Shown here in pieces: positions 1 to 8,543 of a DNA stretch of 64,000 nucleotides; position 1 is the stretch's first letter, and the number at the start of each line of letters is the position of its first letter. Source of the stretch: Pseudomonadota bacterium (GTDB lineage Bacteria > Pseudomonadota > Gammaproteobacteria > Burkholderiales > Thiobacillaceae); the NCBI GenBank assembly GCA_021836225.1, contig JAKBJA010000133.1:1-64000 (forward strand). Reading direction: 5' to 3'. Below the pieces are notes generated by a model. That model did no database searches. It was not told where the DNA came from and saw nothing but the letters and a program-made list of their open reading frames with translations. The position numbers and the translations under genes are program-made.

Positions 1-77
1 TGGCTGGCGCGACACTCGCCAACCAGACGCACGGCGCGCTCGCGGACTTCAGGGGAGAACTTTACGGGTTTCTTCAT
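1..77 (-). CDS. IS3-family transposase OrfA, N-terminal fragment
   Basis: Twenty-five codons are visible, starting at the ATG at 77 and running off the window. The peptide begins MKKPVKFSPEVRERAVRLV, the typical start of the helix-turn-helix OrfA protein (HTH_Tnp_1 type) that binds IS ends and is joined to OrfB by frameshifting in IS3 elements. A GGAG sequence lies just upstream of the ATG. It sits about 50 bp inside the IS end, the normal place for orfA. Everything beyond residue 25 is outside the window, so intactness is unknown. Confidence 0.75.
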   Translation of the reverse strand, partial: MKKPVKFSPEVRERAVRLVGECRAS

Positions 78-127
78 GGCTCCATCTTCTCAAGAGTTGG
101 AGCCTCCTCAAAATCCGGGGCGGTTCA
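1..127 (-). mobile_element. End of an IS3-family insertion sequence
   Basis: The left edge of the window is the 5' terminus of an insertion sequence read on the minus strand. Its outer end begins TGAACCGCCCCGG at 127 and runs into a short leader and the first codons of an IS3-type OrfA. TG-starting ends of this kind are usual for IS3 elements. The rest of the element, the other inverted repeat and the target duplication are outside the window. The junction at 127/128 falls inside the neighbouring ATPase gene, so the element interrupts it. The subgroup cannot be decided from this fragment. Confidence 0.75.
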
Positions 128-1909
128 GCTCTCAATGAGGCTGAACATGAAGAAGATATGATTGCCGTCCAAGCTAGAAATTGGATCATCAATGTAGATG
201 ATCAATTCCTTGCCCTTGCTGTCCGGCTCTTCCAGCTTTGCGATGAAATAGCAGAACGCGATCAGGCTGCATTCGCCTTCACTCAAGTTGTAGGCCGATT
301 TCCCATCTCGCGTGACTTCAAACTTGACCGCTGTCTTCTCTACGTTGTCCTTGACTTCAAGCTTGATGCTGTCATGGCCGAAGAAATGGTTGAGTAGAGA
401 ATTGACCTTTTCCGCGCCTTTACGCTCATCCTTCTGCTGCCCCCGACGCTGTGTGACCTTTGCTTCCCGATCGGTGATCTCCTTCCCGCCTTCGGTGAAG
501 GCGGTATTGGCTGTTTCAGCATCCATCTTGAGGTCAGCTATGCGAACTAGCTCGGTGTCATAGTTGATTGTGTTGATGAAGGAGGCCACATCAGTGAGCC
601 GCAGTGCGTCCCGTGCAGCGCTTTTGTCCTTTTCCAATGTTTTCGTCCGGCCATTGCTTTGGGTGATTAGGGCGTTGATAGCGTCGGCGTGCTTTTGGAT
701 CGTTTCGGGAGCATGGCTGGTGCTAGGTATTTCGACGGTTTGAAAGAGACTGTTCTTCCTCGCCTCCAGTGCGGCTTGCAGTGCTTCTAGGTCTTGTTTG
801 TAGACGGCCAATTCTTCGTCGAGAGCCTTTTTGCTCAATTCAAAAGTGGCTTTCTCTTCGGAGTAGAACCTATCACCCGTTAAAGTGACGAATTCGGGGA
901 TCGCGTCAATTGCAGTGGTGATCGACGTCAGGCAACTGTCAATGGAGGATTCCAGATCAGATGATTCTTTGCTGAAATGGGAGTCCAATACCTGCCAAAT
1001 ATCATGTGGCAGACTCTGACGGCAGAAGGCGCATGTATCCCTCTTTTCCTTGTGAAGCGGAATACCTTGTTTGACCCACAACTGAAGAACGCTGTCATTA
1101 AGCAGTTCTTGAATGGGCTGAGTAGGATTAATGCTCTTGGAGAGAAGAACTTCGGCAGTCTTCTTGATGCCTTCAATTTTTAAGTTGATGCTTACCGAAC
1201 TTGTGATGTCGGGAAGAGCCTCTTGTTTTAGCAGCGAAAGCTTGGCGGCCTGCTTTTCTACGCTAAGGGGATTAAATCCAGCCTTCTTAGTGGCTGCAAT
1301 GTCCCGCTTTATGCTTTCTATGTTGTAGACAGAATTTCCGTACTCGCGGTTCTTTTTTATTTTGTCGTTGGCATGGGTTCGTAGCTTCTCTTCAAGCGAA
1401 TCTGAAGCTGTCTTGTGATTACCCTTGGTTCGATCTCGCTCTTTCTTCTTTCCTTCCAAACCAAAGCGAAGGCCAGTTTTCGTTTCTACACTTCCAAGTT
1501 CCATCTCGATAGCAGCGATTGCATCTTCAATCTCCTTGTTCTTCTCGCCAACGATGGCAAAGGTCTTGATTTCCCCGCTGACCTGGTTGACAAGGAAACT
1601 GAGGTTGTCATTCACAAAGTCTCGGTTGTAGACCCGAATGTCGTAACCGTGAGCATCGATCCCGGCCTGGGTGACGTCACCCTTATCGCCGTAGACGGTG
1701 AATGAGGGGGTAGCGTAGTTGAGCGGGATACGCTTTGTTTCCAAGGCTCGGAAGATCCGTGACAGCGTGGTCTTCCCGGAGTAGTTGCGTCCGTACAGGA
1801 TATTCAAGCGCTTGAAATTCTGAACGGTATCGCCGCGATCCCGAATGCTCTTCTTCCAAGTCAAGCCACTGAAGCTTCCGAAGCTAGCAATGTCGATCTG
1901 ATTGATCAT
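125..1909 (-). pseudogene. RloC/AAA_13-type ATPase truncated by an IS
   Basis: This 594-residue protein has an ABC/SMC-like ATPase head split by a long coiled coil. The Walker A motif GRNYSGKT is at residues 40-47, a CAFC zinc-hook-like motif lies near residue 300, and the signature NLSEGE and Walker B LIIYIDDPISSLD are close to the C terminus. This is the AAA_13 family, which includes the RloC anticodon nucleases and other defence ATPases. Relatives usually continue well past Walker B, with the H-loop and any effector domain. Here the reading frame ends FSLIES and the next triplet, TGA, is the first three bases of the adjoining IS. The start at 1909 is chosen because GAGGGGG precedes it at good spacing; a TTG ten codons upstream has none. 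Lower GC than neighbours suggests acquired DNA. Probably non-functional. Confidence 0.75.
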
Positions 1910-2319
1910 CGATACGTCCCCCTCATAAATATCCGCCAAATATGTGATGTGAAACTGAACGTAATTTCAGTCTAACGTTCTCTCGCATCTGACGGTGACT
2001 GTACTTATGCCTAAGGCGAGGCTTTGAATGCCCCGATGGCCGCCTTCAGTCTTGATCCGACGTTAAAGCCGTTGCTCCGAACAGCCGCTCCTGGCAGTTA
2101 GCGTCCTGAAGCGCGAGCGCTTGTCGACGTCCACTTCGGCCGAGCAGCGGCCACGCAGAGATGGGGTTTCTTGCGAAGCCTCCAGTGGGTTTTCCCGCCA
2201 CCGTCGTCCTCCACTTACCACACGCCTCGTCGCCCCGATCGCCAGCTTCAACGCCGCTGCGGCCACCGCCAACGTGACTTCGCGTTTTGCATCGCTTCTT
2301 GAGAGGGGGAGGAACGGGT
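1910..2319. other. Gene-poor stretch between ATPase and fisR
   Basis: About 410 bases separate the two minus-strand genes. The first part should hold the promoter of the truncated ATPase gene. Short open frames on both strands from 2046 to 2320 are rich in Arg, Ala and Pro with no recognisable family, so I do not call a gene. The sequence near 2080-2110 resembles common degenerate intergenic repeats, but no clear copy exists elsewhere in the window. Confidence 0.5.
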
Positions 2320-3636
2320 TCAGTTCTTTCCCAGGCCCTGCTGCTTGAGCTTGCGATACAGCGTGCGCTCGGTGACGCCCAGCGCGGCGGCGACGCGGGC
2401 GCGATGGCCCTGGTGCATGTCGAGCAGGGATTGCAGGTGGGCGCGTTCCACGTCGCGCAGCGAGGCGCCCGCGGCGTCGGGCAGGGGCTGCGCGGCGCGC
2501 GGCGGCAGCCGCAGGTCGGCTGCGCGGATCGTGCCGTCGCGGCAGTTGAGCACGGCATGCTGCAGGAGGTTGCGCAGCTCGCGCACGTTGCCGGGAAAAT
2601 CATGGGCCTGCAGGGCGGCGACGGCATCCGCCGCAAGGCGGCAGGGACTTTGCCCGCCGGTCAGGCGCTTCAGCAGGAAATTCGCCAGCGCGGGAAGGTC
2701 GGCGGCGCGTTCGCGTAGCGGCGGCAGGGTCACGTCGATGCCGGCCAGGCGGTAATACAGGTCAAGCCGGAAGCGCTTGGCGTCGACCTCGTCGAGTAGC
2801 TTGCGGTTGGTGGCGGACACCACGCGCACATTGGCAGTCAGCGTCTGGGTGCCGCCGACGCGGCGGAATTCGCCGGTCTCCAGCACGCGGAGCAGCTTGG
2901 CCTGCAGGCTGAGCGCGATTTCACCGACCTCATCGAGAAACAGCGTGCCGCCGTCGGCGAGTTCGAACAGGCCCTTCTTCTGTCCGCTGCTGCCGGAGAA
3001 GGCGCCGCGCTCGTGGCCGAAGAGTTCGCTTTCGAACAGGCTTTCCGGCACCGCCGCGCAATTGATGACGATGAAGGCCGCGCCCGCGTGGCTCGAGCGC
3101 GCATGGATGAAGCGTGCGGCGAGTTCCTTGCCGACGCCGGACTCGCCGTACAGCAGGATCGAGGCCTCGCTCTCGGCCACGCGCGCAAGGTTGTCGACGC
3201 AGGTGAGAAAGGCGGGCGACTGCCCCACCATCTGCATGGCATCGCACTCGCTGCCGGCCTCGGCTTCCAGCGGAAACAGCTGCTCACCCAGATACAGTTC
3301 GCCGTTTGCGCCGCGCAGCCGGTGCCCGCGGATGCGGGTGCGCTCGGGCTGGTCGTCGGCGTGGAAATGCGTGTGCAGCACCTCGACCGCCTCGCCGCGC
3401 GCGAACAGCGCCTGGTGCGGACAGTGCTCGCCGTTTTCGTGGCAGGGGCGCTGCGAGTGGTGCGACACCGCATGGCAGTGCCGGCCGACGATGGCTGCGG
3501 GCGTCATGCCGTAGGCGTCGCAGTAGCGCTGGTTGGCGGCGACGATGCGGTAGGTGCGGTCGATCACCACGAACGGCTGTTCGTGCGTATCGATCAGGCT
3601 CTGGAGTTCGAGGTCCATGGCGGGCGGGTTTGTCAT
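2320..3636 (-). CDS. fisR: FisR-type sulfane-sulfur-sensing sigma-54 activator
   Basis: A 438-residue enhancer-binding protein: an N-terminal PAS-like sensor (about residues 10-120), an AAA+ sigma-54 interaction domain with Walker A GESGVGKE and Walker B GGTLFLDE, and a C-terminal Fis-type helix-turn-helix. Three sensor cysteines are spaced 11 and 7 residues apart (54, 65 and 72 from this start), the same spacing as the reactive C53/C64/C71 of the characterised Cupriavidus FisR, which senses sulfane sulfur and activates sqr. Here too the gene is divergent from sqr, with a dyad and a sigma-54 promoter between them. The usual GAFTGA loop reads GAFSGS. Start is uncertain: ATGs at 3657, 3636 and 3617 lack clear ribosome sites; 3657 lies inside the dyad, and 3636 gives cysteine numbering closest to FisR. 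Confidence 0.88.
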   Translation of the reverse strand: MTNPPAMDLELQSLIDTHEQPFVVIDRTYRIVAANQRYCDAYGMTPAAIVGRHCHAVSHHSQRPCHENGEHCPHQALFARGEAVEVLHTHFHADDQPERTRIRGHRLRGANGELYLGEQLFPLEAEAGSECDAMQMVGQSPAFLTCVDNLARVAESEASILLYGESGVGKELAARFIHARSSHAGAAFIVINCAAVPESLFESELFGHERGAFSGSSGQKKGLFELADGGTLFLDEVGEIALSLQAKLLRVLETGEFRRVGGTQTLTANVRVVSATNRKLLDEVDAKRFRLDLYYRLAGIDVTLPPLRERAADLPALANFLLKRLTGGQSPCRLAADAVAALQAHDFPGNVRELRNLLQHAVLNCRDGTIRAADLRLPPRAAQPLPDAAGASLRDVERAHLQSLLDMHQGHRARVAAALGVTERTLYRKLKQQGLGKN

Positions 3637-3678
3637 GACAGGATCGGAAATTGACATGACATGATCGTCATGTCAATT
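3631..3678. promoter_or_regulatory. Perfect dyad between fisR and sqr, candidate FisR site
   Basis: A perfect inverted repeat with 12-bp arms (AATTGACATGAC at 3649-3660 and its complement at 3667-3678) and a 6-bp spacer lies between the two genes. A second palindrome, TGTCATGACA, sits at 3631-3640 over the probable fisR start codon. The large dyad is centred about 84 bp upstream of the predicted sqr transcription start, suitable for an upstream activating sequence of a sigma-54 activator. The site by the fisR start could provide autoregulation. Binding is inferred, not shown. Confidence 0.7.
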
Positions 3679-3721
3679 CGGGGGATGCCCGGCAACCCGC
3701 GTGAACAGGCGGGGATCGCCG

Positions 3722-3737
3722 TGGCATGCCTGTTGCT
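3722..3737 (+). promoter_or_regulatory. Sigma-54 (-24/-12) promoter of sqr
   Basis: TGGCAT, five bases, then TTGCT matches the TGGCAC-N5-TTGCW consensus with one mismatch, at correct spacing. Transcription should start near 3748, leaving about 26 nt of leader before the sqr ribosome site and start codon. Its position downstream of the dyad and of a sigma-54 activator gene makes a chance match unlikely. It also rules out an ATG at 3726 as the sqr start. Confidence 0.82.
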
Positions 3738-3773
3738 GTAGTTGCCCGCAACATCAACAAGGGAGGACAGAGC

Positions 3774-5042
3774 ATGGCACATATCGTTATTCTGGGCGCG
3801 GGCGTGGGGGGCATGACCATGGCCTATGAAATGCGCGAATCGGCGCGGGCGGAAGACAAGGTCACCGTCATTTCCAACAATTCGTATTTCCAGTTCACCC
3901 CGTCCAATCCCTGGGTGGCCGTGAACTGGCGCAAGCGCGACGATGTGACCCTCGAGGCCGCACCCTACCTGAACAAGAAAAACATCGACTTCATCCCGGT
4001 CGGCGCGGCACGCGTGCACCCCGACAAGAACCAGGTCGAGCTGACCGACGGACGCAGCATCGACTACGACTTCCTCGTCATCGCGACCGGACCCAAGCTG
4101 GCCTTCGACGAGGTGCCTGGGCTGGGGCCGGACGGCCATACCCAGTCGGTCTGCAGCGTGGATCACGCCGTGAACTCGGGCCGTGTGTGGGACGATTTCG
4201 TGCAGAAGCCGGGCCCCATCGTGGTGGGCGCGGTGCAGGGCGCCTCGTGCTACGGCCCGGCCTACGAATTCGCCATGATCATGGACACCGACCTGAGGAA
4301 GCGCAAGATCCGCGACAAGGTGCCGATGACCTTCGTCACCGCCGAGCCCTACATCGGCCACCTGGGGCTGGGCGGCGTCGGCGACTCCAAGGGCATGATG
4401 GAGTCCGTGATGCGCGACCGCCACATCAAGTGGATCTGCAATGCCAAGGTCACCAAGGTCGAAGCCGGCAAGATGTTCGTCGCCGAGCACAACGACAAGG
4501 GCGAGGTCATCAAGGAGCACGAGCTGCCGTTCGCCTATTCCATGATGCTGCCGGCGTTCAAGGGCATCGACGCGGTGTTCGGCATCGAGGGGCTGACCAA
4601 CCCGCGCGGCTTCATCACCATCGATCCCTACCAGCGCAATCCCAAGTTCCAGAACATCTACTCGGTCGGCGTCTGCGTCGCCATCCCGCCGGTCGAGGCC
4701 ACGCCGGTGCCGACCGGCACGCCCAAGACCGGCTACATGATCGAATCGATGGTGACCGCCACGGCACACAACATCCGCGCCGTGCTCGACGGCGGCGAAC
4801 CGGTCGAGAAGGCGACCTGGAACGCCATCTGCCTGGCCGACTTCGGCGACACCGGCGCCGCCTTCGTCGCGCTGCCACAGATCCCGCCGCGCAACGTCAA
4901 CTGGTTCAAGGAAGGCAAGTGGGTGCATCTCGCCAAGGTCGCGTTCGAGAAATACTTCATGCGCAAGATGAAAAAAGGCTCGACCGAGCCGCTGTACGAG
5001 AAATACGTGCTCGGCCTGATGGGCATCAAGAAGCTCAAATAA
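3774..5042 (+). CDS. sqr: Sulfide:quinone oxidoreductase, type I
   Basis: This 422-residue FAD enzyme of the membrane periphery oxidises sulfide to sulfane sulfur and passes electrons to the quinone pool. The N-terminal FAD motif GAGVGG is at residues 8-13. The three cysteines of the A. ferrooxidans enzyme (128, 160, 356) are all in place: Cys127 in SVCSVDHA, Cys159 in GASCYGPAYEF and the third in WNAICLADFGD. The amphipathic C-terminal region (VHLAKVAFEKYFMRKMK) also matches that enzyme and probably aids membrane attachment. The start at 3774 has GGAGG upstream. It stands alone between a sigma-54 promoter and a terminator, so is a single-gene unit controlled by FisR. No persulfide dioxygenase gene is adjacent. 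Confidence 0.95.
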   Translation: MAHIVILGAGVGGMTMAYEMRESARAEDKVTVISNNSYFQFTPSNPWVAVNWRKRDDVTLEAAPYLNKKNIDFIPVGAARVHPDKNQVELTDGRSIDYDFLVIATGPKLAFDEVPGLGPDGHTQSVCSVDHAVNSGRVWDDFVQKPGPIVVGAVQGASCYGPAYEFAMIMDTDLRKRKIRDKVPMTFVTAEPYIGHLGLGGVGDSKGMMESVMRDRHIKWICNAKVTKVEAGKMFVAEHNDKGEVIKEHELPFAYSMMLPAFKGIDAVFGIEGLTNPRGFITIDPYQRNPKFQNIYSVGVCVAIPPVEATPVPTGTPKTGYMIESMVTATAHNIRAVLDGGEPVEKATWNAICLADFGDTGAAFVALPQIPPRNVNWFKEGKWVHLAKVAFEKYFMRKMKKGSTEPLYEKYVLGLMGIKKLK

Positions 5043-5066
5043 CGCCTCCTCGCAACACCTGACCTA

Positions 5067-5089
5067 AAGCGCCCGCGGGCGCTTTTTTT
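5067..5089 (+). terminator. Rho-independent terminator of sqr
   Basis: A perfect palindrome around AAGCGCCCG / CGGGCGCTT is followed by a run of seven T about 25 bp after the sqr stop codon. Confidence 0.85.
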
Positions 5090-5212
5090 ATGCGTGCGGG
5101 GCAGGGGCGGTCTGGTTTGGCCTGGGTGGGAGCGCATCGGCCCGGGCAGAATTATTTTATTTCCTGCCCGCCTTGAATAACAGATAACAATATCCTATTA
5201 ATACATTGTTCA

Positions 5213-5307
5213 TTTTTGCAACACAATTTGTTTATCACTTGCTTGATATGCAACACAGTTCGTTTTTGCAACACAATAATGCTTCGTGGCGTTGCTTGAA
5301 TAGCAAC
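5213..5307. promoter_or_regulatory. Repeated TGCAACACA motifs upstream of the porin-cytochrome gene
   Basis: The AT-rich leader of the cytochrome gene carries three direct copies of TGCAACACA, at about 5217, 5249 and 5267; the first and third share the longer form TTTTTGCAACACAAT. Just downstream lies an inverted repeat, GTTGCT-N5-AGCAAC (5291-5307). The rest of 5090-5327 holds no gene. Repeated sites in a dedicated leader suggest binding of a regulator I cannot name. Confidence 0.45.
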
Positions 5308-5342
5308 CTGTTTTCAGTGTCGATTTCATGGGGAGAGCTCTC

Positions 5343-6722
5343 TTGAATACCAGATCAGTATGGCGCCATATCCTGAAGGTGCGGGAGGTTCTTCCAGCAT
5401 TGGCAGCCCTTGTCTTGCTGGGGGTGTGGTCTTCTCCCAGCTTCGCACTCCCGGCTTTCGCCCGCCAGACCGGGCAAAACTGCCTGGCCTGTCACGCAGG
5501 CGGCCAGTTCCCGGAACTGACCCCCTACGGGCGACTGTTCAAGCTTACCGGCTATACGCTGGGAAGCCGCTCCATCCCGCTATCGGTGATGGCGGTGATC
5601 GACTACACGAACGTCCGCAACCCCAAGGACTCCACCGGGGTGAAGGACAGCACGGACTTCTACAAGAACGGCAAGCCGATCTTTGACGTGGGCAGCGTCT
5701 TTCTTGCCGGCAAGATCACCGACAACCTCGGCGTGTTCGCGCAGGCGACCTACGCGAACTACGACCATCAGAAAACACCTGGCGTCGGTCCCTATGAGGG
5801 CTACTTCGCCCCGGACAATACGGAACTGCGCTACGCGGACCGTTTCATCTCGCCCGGAAACGACCTGATCGTCGGCGCCTTCGCCAACAACAATCCGAGC
5901 ATGCAGGATGTGTGGAACAGCTCGTCGGCCTGGGGCTATCCCTACGTCAGCCCGACGTTTGCCCTGGGCGCGCCTGCGGCGCCACTTTTGGACGGCGGCC
6001 TTGCCCAGAATGCGGTAGGCACCGGTGTCTATGCCTACTGGAACAAGAGCCTGTATGGCGAACTGTCGGTGTACAAGACAGCCAATGGCCCCTTCGGATT
6101 CCTGCACCCTGGGGACAATTCCGGCATCGCGAGGATCAAGGACGGCGCGCCCTACTGGCGACTTGCCTACACAAAAGAAGTGGGGCCGCATAACTTCATG
6201 GTTGGAACTTCCGGTTTGTCTGCTGAGATTTATGAGAACAACGACACGACGCAGCCCACCGACCGTTACCGCGATTACGGGCTGGATGCGCAATACCAGT
6301 ACATCCTCGATCCGCACACGGTCACGGCCCACATCAGCTACATCCACGAAAACACGAAGTGGGGCGATCCCGTTGCACTCGGCTACGACAATGCGAGCGA
6401 CACCGTCAAGCAGCTCAAGATCAAGGGCGCCTACGTCTACAACGCCAGGTATGGCGCCAGCCTGGCCTACCAGCAGACCACCGGTTCGACTGATGCCGGC
6501 TTTTTCGGCGGACCGGCCGAGATCACCGGGAACCTCAACGGCAGCCCCGACACGACCGTCTGGGTTCCCGAGCTGTTCTGGACGCCCATGCAGTACATCC
6601 GCATCGGCGCCCAGTACTGGCATTACACGAAATTCAACGGCACCAGCAGCAATTACGATGGCTCCGGCCGCAACGCCAGCGCCAACGACACGTTCTTCGT
6701 CTATGTGTGGGGTGCCTACTAA
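5343..6722 (+). CDS. Porin-cytochrome c fusion, Cyc2-like outer membrane protein
   Basis: About 459 residues: a signal peptide (cleavage near SFA-LP), one haem c site CLACH at residues 47-51, then about 400 residues of alternating polar and aromatic segments typical of an outer membrane beta-barrel, ending on an aromatic residue (WGAY). A short cytochrome fused to a barrel is the design of Cyc2 iron oxidases, and the context ARQTG...CxxCH...P.YGR.FKL.GY resembles that group. The likely role is electron transfer across the outer membrane, for Fe(II) or another extracellular donor; the substrate is inferred. TTG at 5343 has GGGGAG seven bases upstream, whereas ATG at 5328 has none. A periplasmic dihaem cytochrome follows 51 bp downstream as a possible acceptor. 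Confidence 0.7.
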   Translation: MNTRSVWRHILKVREVLPALAALVLLGVWSSPSFALPAFARQTGQNCLACHAGGQFPELTPYGRLFKLTGYTLGSRSIPLSVMAVIDYTNVRNPKDSTGVKDSTDFYKNGKPIFDVGSVFLAGKITDNLGVFAQATYANYDHQKTPGVGPYEGYFAPDNTELRYADRFISPGNDLIVGAFANNNPSMQDVWNSSSAWGYPYVSPTFALGAPAAPLLDGGLAQNAVGTGVYAYWNKSLYGELSVYKTANGPFGFLHPGDNSGIARIKDGAPYWRLAYTKEVGPHNFMVGTSGLSAEIYENNDTTQPTDRYRDYGLDAQYQYILDPHTVTAHISYIHENTKWGDPVALGYDNASDTVKQLKIKGAYVYNARYGASLAYQQTTGSTDAGFFGGPAEITGNLNGSPDTTVWVPELFWTPMQYIRIGAQYWHYTKFNGTSSNYDGSGRNASANDTFFVYVWGAY

Positions 6723-6773
6723 TGGGAAAGATGGGCTTGGCAGTTCACTTTTTCTGACTTGAAGGGACTCAAC

Positions 6774-7421
6774 ATGAAGACAGCTTTGTATACGACCCTG
6801 GCATTGGCCATTGCGACCCTTGTGATCGGGGGATGCTCCAACCTGGAGCGTTCGCGGGATATCGGCAATCCGCAGGTTCAGGGCAAGACGCTTGCCATGC
6901 AGGTGTGCTCGAATTGCCATAGCGTGGACGGCAATTCGATCAATCCCAATTTTCCCAAGCTGGCCGGCCAGCAGGAGGACTATCTGGTCGCCCAGCTGAC
7001 CTACTTCCGCAGCCATAACCGCTCCGATCCGGAAGGCTCAGAGTACATGTGGGGGATCGCCCGGAAATTGACGGACGAGCAGATCAAGGGGCTGGCTACC
7101 TATTTCTCGCAGCAGAAGGACGCGCCCAATGTCGCGGGCGATCCCGCATTGGCCGCCGCCGGCAAGGCGATCTTCGAGAACGGCATTCCGAAAGAGGAGG
7201 TCGCCGCCTGTGCGGGATGCCATGGCGCGTCTGGCATGGGCAATGGCACCTTCCCCCGGCTGGCGGGCCAGCATAAGGACTACATGATCAAGCAGCTGCA
7301 TATCCTGTCGCAGACCGACCAGCGCCCCGCAGGCGCGATGATGAAGCCGCTGGTCCATGGCCTGACGCCGTCAGACATGGTGGCCGTGACGACCTATCTC
7401 CAGGGGGTCTCTCCGCAGTAG
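6774..7421 (+). CDS. Dihaem cytochrome c4-type lipoprotein
   Basis: A 215-residue cytochrome with two class I haem domains: CSNCH at residues 45-49 and CAGCH in the second half, each followed by the PKLAGQ or PRLAGQ stretch typical of cytochrome c4. The N terminus has a hydrophobic segment ending in VIGGC, so Cys21 is a probable lipid anchor. The ATG at 6774 has GAAGGGA upstream. It follows the porin-cytochrome gene and is closed by a terminator, so the two form a short operon. The likely role is to take electrons from the outer membrane cytochrome to periplasmic carriers or a terminal reductase. Tandem c4 domains are clear; the partner is inferred. Confidence 0.85.
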   Translation: MKTALYTTLALAIATLVIGGCSNLERSRDIGNPQVQGKTLAMQVCSNCHSVDGNSINPNFPKLAGQQEDYLVAQLTYFRSHNRSDPEGSEYMWGIARKLTDEQIKGLATYFSQQKDAPNVAGDPALAAAGKAIFENGIPKEEVAACAGCHGASGMGNGTFPRLAGQHKDYMIKQLHILSQTDQRPAGAMMKPLVHGLTPSDMVAVTTYLQGVSPQ

Positions 7422-7469
7422 CGCTTTCGCTTGCCATGCCGACCGGGCTTGGCGAAGCGGCATCCAGGC

Positions 7470-7500
7470 AAAAGGCCAACCCGTCGGTTGGCCTTTTGTT
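7470..7500. terminator. Bidirectional terminator after the cytochrome operon
   Basis: AAAAGGCCAACC, a 4-base loop (CGTC) and its exact complement form a strong hairpin with A-rich and T-rich flanks. It lies between convergent genes and can stop transcription from both sides. Confidence 0.85.
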
Positions 7501-7556
7501 TGAATCCGGTCTGGCGACTGGCCGGGTACGGTGGCCAACAACCGCCCCGTTGCCCG

Positions 7557-8171
7557 CTAGCGGGCGACGATGCCGACATCGCCGGGACGTACCGGCAGGA
7601 CGTACATGCGATTGCCCTTGCCGCCGGCGAGCGAACTGCCGCTGTCGAACATGAATCCCCATGCCTGGCTGGCATCGGGGGCATACGCCGTGCCGGACCA
7701 GTACAGACTGTTCGGCGCATGCGAGAACAGGCTGAAACTGTCGTTGTGCGTCGTGCCGATCGGCGTGGCCGTTTTTCCGCCCAGCTCTTTGTAGAACAGG
7801 TGGCCCAATTCGCTGCCCGTGCAGTGGTAGCCGAAGGAATCCCCGCCCGACTGGACACTGCAGGTCGGATCAGGCTGCAACGTGGCGGGCAGCCGCCAGC
7901 CCTTCAGATCGAGATTGCGCACGGGATCGTGGTACACGAGATGGGCAACCCAGGCTTCGGCCTGGCTCCAGGTCATCCTGCCATCGCTTCCGGAACCGTA
8001 AAGCGTGTCGGCATACCCGCTGGTCCTGGCGTAGTTGGCATCCGCCAGCCAAGTGACGTTGAGGTCGGTGTCGTAGATGAGCCCGCCGCCCCGGTCGACC
8101 AGGGTGGCCTGGACAATCCCGGGCAAGCCCAGTCCTGCAAGCAGAGCGAGGATGACGCGGGTTGTCTCCAT
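7557..8171 (-). CDS. Secreted DUF1566 domain protein
   Basis: A 204-residue protein with a signal peptide (METTRVILALLAGLGLPGIVQA) and a body matching DUF1566: repeated Trp-rich segments such as VTWLADANY, LKGWRLPA and LYWSGTAY. Such proteins are exported and resemble C-type-lectin-like folds, but their function is not known. The start at 8171 is chosen because AAGGAG lies nine bases upstream; an in-frame ATG at 8213 has no such site. It is monocistronic, between the cytochrome terminator and the trp genes. Two cysteines, in DPTCSV and GYHCTG, may form a disulfide. Confidence 0.75.
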   Translation of the reverse strand: METTRVILALLAGLGLPGIVQATLVDRGGGLIYDTDLNVTWLADANYARTSGYADTLYGSGSDGRMTWSQAEAWVAHLVYHDPVRNLDLKGWRLPATLQPDPTCSVQSGGDSFGYHCTGSELGHLFYKELGGKTATPIGTTHNDSFSLFSHAPNSLYWSGTAYAPDASQAWGFMFDSGSSLAGGKGNRMYVLPVRPGDVGIVAR

Positions 8172-8543
8172 GTGGACCAGCTCCTTGCTTGATTGTTTGC
8201 CCGGTTTCGGCAAGGTCGGAACTATTCAACGATGCGATGCCCGGAAGAAAAGTCTACTCCCTGCGGACACGGATTTGAACCGAGGGGATGCGGCACGCCT
8301 TCCTCTCCATTGTCTTGCTGCGGGTTCGCTCGAAGCAACGGCTTTTGGCGCGGGCAAGGGCAGCCAATACGGGGGTGGGGCAAGGGTTTATATGGAGGCT
8401 GATCTGGGCGACAATGACGGCTTTCGTGCTGTCGGTTCCAGACATAAGGCTCGGGGTATCAGAAGCAAAAGCGGGTATCCAGGCGGGTATTGATTGAAGT
8501 GTCCTTGGCCATTCACGATGAAAAACAAAAGGATACATGCGCC
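8172..8543. other. Intergenic region before trpG
   Basis: About 370 bases separate divergent genes. The first part must hold the DUF1566 promoter and the last part that of trpG. No leader peptide with tandem Trp codons, attenuator or other gene is recognisable. A stretch at 8262-8282 resembles the T-arm of a tRNA on the minus strand, but no anticodon arm or CCA end exists. Confidence 0.5.

Noticed and set aside
2046..2300. Short ORFs between the ATPase and fisR
   Set aside because: Composition is typical of shadow frames and no ribosome site, conserved motif or plausible start supports them.
8262..8340. tRNA-like T-arm sequence on the minus strand
   Set aside because: Only a T-loop-like match (GGTTCAAATCC) is present; one T-stem mismatch, no anticodon arm, no acceptor pairing, no CCA.
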